Source: Rhodobacterales bacterium
GTDB lineage: Bacteria > Pseudomonadota > Alphaproteobacteria > Rhodobacterales > Rhodobacteraceae
Direction: 5' to 3'
Assembly: GCA_025362795.1 (NCBI GenBank)
Contig: JANYFE010000104.1
Span: forward strand, 1-64,000
DNA length: 64,000 bases
Within the stretch, counting starts at the first letter, position 1, and each line of letters starts with the position of its first letter. The notes beneath the pieces are model-generated. The model was not told the DNA's origin and searched no databases. It saw only the letters and a program-made list of their open reading frames with translations. The position numbers and the translations under genes are program-made. Below, in pieces: positions 57,863-64,000 of this stretch.

Positions 57863-58915
57863 ATGCTTGATGCAACCCCGGCGCCCTTGGTCAAAGTGCG
57901 CGGCCTCAAGATGTATTTCCCGGTCTATACCGGCATTCTGCGCCGCCACACCGGCGATGTGAAAGCGGTGGACGGCGTCTCCTTCGACATTCTGCAAGGC
58001 GAAACCCTTGGCCTCGTCGGCGAATCCGGCTGCGGCAAATCCACCGTGGGCCGTGCGCTGCTGCGCCTCTATGACCTGACGGGTGGCTCTGTCGAAATCG
58101 ATGGCGAAGACATTGCCAAACTCTCGCCCGAAGCCCTGCGCAAAAAGCGTCCGACCATGCAGATGGTCTTTCAAGACCCGCAAGCCAGCCTCAACCCCCG
58201 CATGACCCTTGCCCAGATCGTCGGCGAACCCTTGGTGGAACATGCCGACCTCAGCGCCACCGACCGCGACGCCCGCATCCACCAGCTGATGGATCAGGTC
58301 GGCCTGAACCGCCGATTTGCCAACCGCTTTCCGCACGAATTTTCCGGCGGCCAGCGTCAGCGCATCGGCATCGCCCGCGCACTGGCGCTCAACCCCAAAT
58401 TCATCGTCTGCGACGAACCCATCACCGCTCTCGACGTATCCATCCAGGCCCAGGTCGTCAACCTCCTGGAAGACCTGCAAGACCGCCTTGGCCTGACCTA
58501 CCTGTTCATTTCCCACGATCTCAGCATGGTGCGCCACATCGCGGACCGCGTGGCCGTGATGTATCTGGGCCGCATCGCCGAACTCAGCCCCCGCGACGCC
58601 CTGTACGACCGCCCGCTGCACCCCTACGCCGAGGCGCTGCTGTCCGCCGTCAACGAGCCTGATCCCAACCTCGCCCGGCGTGAACGCATCATCTTGCAAG
58701 GCGACGTGCCCTCGCCCGCTAAGCCGCCCAAAGGCTGCAATTTCAACACCCGCTGCCCGCGTGTCATGGACATCTGCCGCAGCGTTAAACCCGAACTGGC
58801 CCAGGTCGAACCGGGCCGTCTGGTCGCCTGCCACCTTTATTCCAATATCCCGCACGCCGGATCAACCGGCGGCCCCGAGGTTTACGAGCACCTGCAACAA
58901 GGAGTGAACACATGA
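57863..58915 (+). CDS. Peptide ABC transporter ATPase (DppF-type)
   Basis: The 350-residue ATPase has [26 protein letters not shown] at the start, Walker [10 protein letters not shown] near 55-63, signature FSGGQRQR, Walker [13 protein letters not shown], and the oligopeptide C-terminal domain with GCNFNTRCP. It forms the heterodimeric motor with the DppD-type protein. The 83-base gap before it holds GGAGG. Its stop overlaps the ATG of the binding protein gene by four bases. Confidence 0.93.
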   Translation: MLDATPAPLVKVRGLKMYFPVYTGILRRHTGDVKAVDGVSFDILQGETLGLVGESGCGKSTVGRALLRLYDLTGGSVEIDGEDIAKLSPEALRKKRPTMQMVFQDPQASLNPRMTLAQIVGEPLVEHADLSATDRDARIHQLMDQVGLNRRFANRFPHEFSGGQRQRIGIARALALNPKFIVCDEPITALDVSIQAQVVNLLEDLQDRLGLTYLFISHDLSMVRHIADRVAVMYLGRIAELSPRDALYDRPLHPYAEALLSAVNEPDPNLARRERIILQGDVPSPAKPPKGCNFNTRCPRVMDICRSVKPELAQVEPGRLVACHLYSNIPHAGSTGGPEVYEHLQQGVNT

Positions 58916-60616
58916 AATTCAGAACCGCCCTTCTGGGGGCAGCCTGCACGTTCGCAATGGCCCCTGCGGCCTTTTGCCGACCGTGGTAGTGACGGCGAGG
59001 TCAAACTGACCTTCCCGCAAGCCGTGTCGATCATGAACCCCTATCTGTCGTCGGGCACCAAGGACGTCTATGCCGCATCGATGGTCATCGAACCGCTCGC
59101 GGGCTTTGACGACACCGGCACGATCATCCCCAAACTGGTGACAGAGATCCCGACCGTCGAAAACGGCGGCATTTCGGCTGACCTGACCACGATCACCTGG
59201 AAACTTATCCCCGGTCTGAAATGGTCCGATGGCTCGCCGGTGACCGCCGATGACGCCGTATTCACCGCGCAATATTGCATGGACCCGGCAGGCGGCTGCG
59301 CGGAACTGTCGAAATATGACGGCGTCAAGACCGTGGAGGCCGTCGATGCCTCGACGATCAAGGTGACGTTCACGGGACCCAAGACCAACCCCTACACCGC
59401 GTTCGTCGGGGCACTTGCGCCTCTGCTGCAAAAGGCCCAGTTCGAAAAGTGCCTCGGCGCTGCGGCCCCGACCTGCACCGATCAGAACAACATGCCGATC
59501 GGCACCGGCCCCTTCATGGTGACGGGTTTCACCGTCAATGACACCGTGCAGATGTCCGCCAACCCTAACTACCGCGACCCGGCCAAACCGGCCTTCGCGA
59601 CCGCCTTGATCAAAGGCGGCGGCGACGCCGAAAGCTCTGCCCGCGCCGTGATGGAAACCGGCGAATTCGACTACGCCTGGAACACCCAGATCCCGCCGGA
59701 TTCACAAGCCTCGATGACCGCCGCTGGCAAGGGCGAATTCGTCGTCGCCTTCGGCACCTCGGTCGAACGGATCGAGATCAACATGACCGACCCCTCGGCC
59801 GAATGGCCGGAAGGCGAACGCTCCACCGCCAAACACCCGCATCCGATCCTGTCTGACATCAAGGTCCGCACCGCCCTTTCGATGGCGATCGACCGTCAGA
59901 TCCTGTCGGATGTCGGCTACGGCGCCGGTGGCAAGCCCACGTGCAACGTGGTGCCCGCCCCGGAAGTCTATGTGTCCGCCGACAATACCGGCTGCCTGAA
60001 ACAAGATCTGGAAGGCGCCAAGAAACTGCTGGACGAGGCCGGCTGGATTCCCGGAGCCGATGGCATCCGCGAAAAGGGCGGCAAGAAGCTGCATCTGCTG
60101 TACCAGACCACGGTCAACCCGGTCCGTCAGGACTTCCAGGCTCTGATCAAGGATTGGTGGACCTCGATCGGTGTCGATGTCGAACTCAAGGCGATTGATC
60201 CGGGCGTGTTCTTTGGCGGCGACGCCGGTTCGCCCGATACGTTCCAGAAGTTCTATGCCGATGTCGAAATGTTCACCAACAACTTCGATGGCACCGATCC
60301 GGAAACCTATCTTGCCCAATACCTGTGCGCCAAGGCGCCAAGCCCGGCAAACCAGTGGCAGGGCGAGAACATGAACCGCTACTGCGACCCGGCCTATGAC
60401 AAGATGATGGGGGAATTCTCCAGCACCCGTGATCCGGCACAACGGGCGGCCATGGCGAAAACCATGAACGACATGGTGACGAAAGACACCATGACGGTGA
60501 TTCCGCTGGTCCACCGCGGCACGCTTTCGGCCCATTCCAACGCCCTGGGCGGCGTCAAGATCAACGCTTGGGACAGCGAGATGTGGAACGCCGCCGATTG
60601 GTTCCGCGTGAAGTGA
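58912..60616 (+). CDS. Extracellular peptide-binding protein, frameshifted in the signal peptide
   Basis: The gene begins ATGAAATTCAGAACCGCC, giving a typical Sec signal peptide ([21 protein letters not shown]). At 58972-58975 there is TTTT where TTT would keep the frame; read as written it stops at the TAG near 58988. With one T removed the frame continues ADRGSDGEVKLTFPQ to the TGA at 60616, a protein of about 567 residues of the SBP family 5 type (STIKVTFTGPKTNPY, MPIGTGPFMVTGF, KVRTALSMAIDRQIL). This is either a sequencing error, a recent inactivating change or a phase switch. An internal start at 59024 would lack the signal peptide. Confidence 0.8.
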
Positions 60617-60687
60617 TCTGAACCCGGGCGGGGCCGCAATCGTGGCCCCGCCCGCCTTTCCCCCTTGGATCCGAGGCGTCACCGCGA

Positions 60688-61695
60688 ATGCTCGTCTTTA
60701 CCTTGCGCAGGCTTTTGGTGGCGATTCCGACGCTGCTGGTCATCTCGCTGGTGATCTTCCTCCTGGTGGATTTCGCGCCCGGCAGCCCGATGTCCGAAAT
60801 TCCGCTGACCGTCCCGCCCGACGTGCGCCAGAAGATGATTGCCGCCCTCGGGGCCGATCAGCCGGTTCTGGTGCGCTATGTGCTATGGCTGCGCCAGTTC
60901 TTCTGGGTCGAGCCCGCAACCCTGTTTGACGGCATTTTCGGCACCCACCTCGCGGGCAACGAACAGCGCATCCTGTCCTGGCAGTCGCGCAGCCCGGTGT
61001 TCTCCATCATCGGCCAGCGCATGCCGCAAACCCTCACCGTGATCGGCACCGCCTATCTGGTCGGCATTCTGATCGCGCTGCCGATCGGCATCTATTCCGC
61101 CTACCGCCAGTATTCCTGGTTCGACCAGCTTGGCACCCTGTTTGCGATGATCGGCTTTTCGGTCCCCACCTTCTTTTCCGGCACTTTGTTCATCATCGTC
61201 TTCGCGGTCTGGTTCGGCTGGTTTCCCACCAAATACGACACCACGCTGCATGTGACGGACTGGGCCAGCTTTCTCAAACAGCTTAAACAAATGGCCATGC
61301 CGGTGATGACCCTCGGCCTTGCCAACGCCGCCACGATCAGCCGCTACATGCGGTCCTCGATGCTCGAGAATATGGGTCAGGACTATGTCCGCACCGCCCG
61401 TGCCAAAGGCATGACCGAACGCACCGTGGTGCTGAAACACGTGTTGCGCAACTCGCTGATCCCGGTGGTGACGGTCATCGCCCTTGGCATCCCCTCGATC
61501 TTCGGAGGGGCGATCATCACCGAAAACCTGTTTGGCGTGAACGGCATCGGCGCCGCCCTGATTGGCGCGATCCATGCCAATGACCTGCCGATGGTGCAAA
61601 CGCTGGCCTTCATCTTCGCCGTGCTGATCGTCACCTTCAACCTGATCGCCGATGTGCTTTATGGCTTTCTTGATCCAAGGATCCGCTATGACTGA
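60688..61695 (+). CDS. Peptide ABC transporter permease (DppB-type)
   Basis: The 335-residue inner-membrane permease has an N-terminal helix (LRRLLVAIPTLLVISLVIFLL), six or seven segments in all and the ATPase-coupling EAA loop YVRTARAKGMTERTVVLKHVLRNSLIP near 232-258. It pairs with the next gene product to form the channel. The stop overlaps the next start by eight bases. Confidence 0.92.
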   Translation: MLVFTLRRLLVAIPTLLVISLVIFLLVDFAPGSPMSEIPLTVPPDVRQKMIAALGADQPVLVRYVLWLRQFFWVEPATLFDGIFGTHLAGNEQRILSWQSRSPVFSIIGQRMPQTLTVIGTAYLVGILIALPIGIYSAYRQYSWFDQLGTLFAMIGFSVPTFFSGTLFIIVFAVWFGWFPTKYDTTLHVTDWASFLKQLKQMAMPVMTLGLANAATISRYMRSSMLENMGQDYVRTARAKGMTERTVVLKHVLRNSLIPVVTVIALGIPSIFGGAIITENLFGVNGIGAALIGAIHANDLPMVQTLAFIFAVLIVTFNLIADVLYGFLDPRIRYD

Positions 61696-62608
61696 CCTTC
61701 GGGCTGCAGCGCAGGCCTCCACCAGACCCGAAAGCCAGTGGCGCGCGATCTGGCAGCAGTTCCGCACCCACAAAGGTGCGGCCTTCGGTCTGGTGGTGCT
61801 GGCGATCCTGATCCTGGCCGTGCTGATCGGACCCTTTGTCTGGCACCCCGCCAAACTGACCGTGGTCGAGGCGATAAAGTCCAAGAACCTCGGTCCGACC
61901 TGGCGGTTTCCGCTTGGCACCGATCAGATCGGCCGCGACATGCTGGGCCGGATGATCCAGGCCGGCAAAGTCTCGCTGGCGGTCGGCTTTGTCGCCATGC
62001 TGATTGCGCTGACCTTCGGCACCACGATCGGCATCCTGGCGGGCTACTTCAAACGCCTCGACGGCCCCCTGATGCGGCTGACTGACATCTTCTTGTCGCT
62101 GCCGCTGATCCCTCTGCTGCTGGTTCTGGTCATGCTGTTTCGGGACAATGTGGCGGGCATTCTGGGGCCGGAACTCGGGGCCTTCACACTGATCGTCTTT
62201 GCCATCGGCATCACCTCATGGATGCAAGCGGCCCGCATCGTGCGCGGCGAGGTGCTGGCGCTGAAAGAGCGTGAATATGTCATAGCCTCCCGCTCGATCG
62301 GCGCCCCGGCCCGCCGGATCATCCTGCGTCACATCCTGCCCAACGTCATCTCGCCCGTGATGGTCGCAGCCACCCTGGGCATTGCCGATGCCATCATAAC
62401 CGAATCCGTTCTGTCCTTCCTCGGCCTCGGCTTTCCGCCCGACTTCCCGACCTGGGGCCGCCTGCTGTTCGACGGCCTCAGCTACCTGCAACTTTACCCC
62501 GAGCGGGTGATCTGGCCCGGCCTCGCCATCTCGCTGACCGTGCTGTCGGTCAATTACATCGGCGACGGGCTGCGCGACGCGCTCGACCCCAGGATCAGAG
62601 GGCGCTAA
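61688..62608 (+). CDS. Peptide ABC transporter permease (DppC-type)
   Basis: The 306-residue permease begins with a short cytoplasmic region, then helix GLVVLAILILAVLIGPFV near 34-51, followed by FPLGTDQIGRDMLGRMIQAGKVSLAVG (DppC signature) and the EAA loop REYVIASRSIGAPARRIILRHILPN near 199-223. It ends with the typical DALDPRIRG. It completes the transporter. The start follows the overlap with dppB; 146 bases without a gene separate it from the next gene. Confidence 0.92.
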   Translation: MTDLRAAAQASTRPESQWRAIWQQFRTHKGAAFGLVVLAILILAVLIGPFVWHPAKLTVVEAIKSKNLGPTWRFPLGTDQIGRDMLGRMIQAGKVSLAVGFVAMLIALTFGTTIGILAGYFKRLDGPLMRLTDIFLSLPLIPLLLVLVMLFRDNVAGILGPELGAFTLIVFAIGITSWMQAARIVRGEVLALKEREYVIASRSIGAPARRIILRHILPNVISPVMVAATLGIADAIITESVLSFLGLGFPPDFPTWGRLLFDGLSYLQLYPERVIWPGLAISLTVLSVNYIGDGLRDALDPRIRGR

Positions 62609-62754
62609 GGCGCGGCGCTTTTTCCGGACGGATCAAATCGTGTGGCCTGAATGACTTTTCGCAGAAAGTCGCGCGAATTCTTGGACTTCGTCAGAAATAC
62701 CAACCCATTCATTTCACATGCTTCTGCAAAACGTCTGAACCCGGGCGCGTCGCG

Positions 62755-64000
62755 TCAATGAACCCCCGCCCTGATCCGCCGCACCATACCCCACACGGCC
62801 AAAATCACCAGAGGCGTCAGCAGGGCCATGGCCCAGGGCTTCTTCATCCCCCAGCGCTCCAGCAACGGCGCCGCCACATAGGCCGCCAGACTGACTGCAT
62901 AATAGCTGATCGCGACCACCGACAATCCCTCCACCGTGTGCTGCAACCGCAGGGCCAGATCGGCCCGCCGGTCCATGCTTTCCAGCAGCTTCTGGTTCTG
63001 CGCCGACCGCTCCACATCCACCCGGGTCCGCAACAGTTCTGCCGCGCGCTGCGCCCGCTCTGCCATCGACCGCAACCGGCCATCGGTCGATTTCACGGTC
63101 CGCATCGCAGGATCATAGCGCCGCATCATGAACTCGCCAAAGGTCTGCCGCCCGCCCAGCCGTTCCTCGCGCAGAACCTCGATCCGCTGGTTGACAATCG
63201 CCTCATAGGCCAATGTCGCGCCGAACCGGAACGACATCCGCACCGCCAGACTTTCCAGCTCCGACGCGATCGTCAGCAGGTCGTGCAGCGCGGTTTCCGC
63301 AGGCCGGTCCTCTGCATCCAGCCCCGTCACCAGCGCCGACAACCGCGGGTCCAGAATGTTCAGAACACCCGTCAACTCCCGCGCCCGGATCAGGCCCAGC
63401 ATCGACATGGCGCGGTATGTCTCGATCTCGCACAGCCGCTGCACGATCCGGCCGATCCGTCGCGCCCCGGTGTCAGGCCGCACGAACACCGCAAACCGCA
63501 TGTGGCCCGCCGGATCAATCCGGAAATCCCCGGCAACCACCGCCGCCCGGTCCACCACCCAGGCCACCGCCAGACTTTCCGCGACAAACCAGTCATCCAG
63601 CCGTGCCGCGATCTCTGTCACGTCCTCGGGCATGACCTCGACCCGCACCAGGACCGACGCGATCCGTTTGCCCGGTGCCGCCGCCAGCCAATTCTCGGGA
63701 AAGACCTCGGCCTCGAACGGATCAAATGGCCGGGCCGACCGCCCGGGCGTAAAGGCCGAATAGGTCACGAACTCGGTATGGCTTTCCCATTTCACGTCAG
63801 ACCGGCCCAGCGGACCAGAGAAATGGGTGGCCTCCGGCTGCGGATGGACCGACCCGTGCCGGTCCAGCAAGTCCACCAGATGCGCCCGGTCCTGTGCCCG
63901 GTCCCGCCCAGCCGAATCTCCCGGCTCCTTGATCGCCACAAACACCGCCATGCAGGGTGCTACCAGCACCGGGAACGGCCGCGCATGCAACTCGTTCACC
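62755..64000 (-). CDS. DUF3422 protein (partial, cut by window end)
   Basis: The visible 414 residues begin VNELHARPFPVLVAP, the DUF3422 opening motif NELHARPFP, so only a short start (about 10-25 residues) lies outside the window. A coiled-coil region (about residues 290-355) is followed by two C-terminal membrane helices (about 360-385 and 388-405). The domain is found in many alphaproteobacteria; function is unknown. The membrane anchors and coiled coil suggest an inner-membrane protein with a large cytoplasmic domain. Confidence 0.85.
   Translation of the reverse strand, partial: VNELHARPFPVLVAPCMAVFVAIKEPGDSAGRDRAQDRAHLVDLLDRHGSVHPQPEATHFSGPLGRSDVKWESHTEFVTYSAFTPGRSARPFDPFEAEVFPENWLAAAPGKRIASVLVRVEVMPEDVTEIAARLDDWFVAESLAVAWVVDRAAVVAGDFRIDPAGHMRFAVFVRPDTGARRIGRIVQRLCEIETYRAMSMLGLIRARELTGVLNILDPRLSALVTGLDAEDRPAETALHDLLTIASELESLAVRMSFRFGATLAYEAIVNQRIEVLREERLGGRQTFGEFMMRRYDPAMRTVKSTDGRLRSMAERAQRAAELLRTRVDVERSAQNQKLLESMDRRADLALRLQHTVEGLSVVAISYYAVSLAAYVAAPLLERWGMKKPWAMALLTPLVILAVWGMVRRIRAGVH

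Noticed and set aside
1-64000. CRISPR array, prophage, integron or conjugative module
   Set aside because: No regularly spaced repeats, integrase, capsid, relaxase or cas-like genes were seen; the only mobile DNA is the partial IS at the left edge.

Overview
The window reads as a chromosomal segment of a Rhodobacterales (Roseobacter-group) alphaproteobacterium. The evidence is high-GC coding DNA with strong third-position G/C, the gene order ppiD-like/trpE ... trpG-trpD-trpC-moaC-moeA-lexA followed by comEC, gltX and gltA, a LexA box of the alphaproteobacterial GAAC-N7-GAAC form, and protein families typical of this order. No rRNA, prophage or CRISPR array is visible. One tRNA gene (tRNA-Pro, UGG) is present.

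Layout: 1-820 is an IS3-type element end lying in a decayed cyclopropane-fatty-acid synthase gene. 883-4407 (minus) carries cytochrome c maturation genes ccmF-ccmH with an enoyl-CoA hydratase-like gene and a conserved small protein. 4490-6996 is an arginine-to-proline catabolic cassette (Lrp regulator divergent from arginase and ornithine cyclodeaminase). 7133-13041 holds usg, gyrA, trmFO and gluQ. 13117-16029 (minus) is a threonine catabolism unit (regulator, kbl, tdh) with a near-consensus promoter that contains a perfect palindrome. 16069-23246 is mixed housekeeping: selO, tRNA-Pro, a DUF192 protein, a double cold-shock protein, pdxH, fabI, a LysE-type exporter, gpt, DUF2127 and an aminotransferase. 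23371-34576 is the tryptophan/molybdenum cofactor/lexA block, interrupted by a small accessory patch at 26.8-27.6 kb. 34570-39562 holds comEC, gltX and gltA.

39.7-42.6 kb is an accessory patch with two sulfotransferase-like genes and a duplicated, broken third 5' end. 42.7-47.4 kb has a DUF2235 hydrolase, an ornithine/lysine-type decarboxylase with a long structured leader and divergent Lrp regulator, a two-domain VOC protein and a DUF3592 protein. 47.5-53.9 kb has valS, a DUF1992 pseudogene, DUF1304, an M20 amidohydrolase and an Hsp70-like protein. 54.0-62.6 kb is an amino-acid/peptide scavenging region: FAD oxidoreductase and ArgE-type deacetylase divergent from a five-gene peptide ABC transporter whose binding-protein gene has a one-base frameshift in its signal peptide. 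The window ends inside a DUF3422 gene.

The most interesting leads are the ornithine decarboxylase leader (hairpin plus overlapping upstream reading frame), the palindromic operator inside the kbl-tdh promoter, the threonine dehydrogenase lacking all four structural-zinc cysteines, the duplicated sulfotransferase start region, and the set of broken genes (cfa, DUF1992, HTH remnant, ABC binding protein). I did not see a clearly novel multi-gene defence or secretion system.
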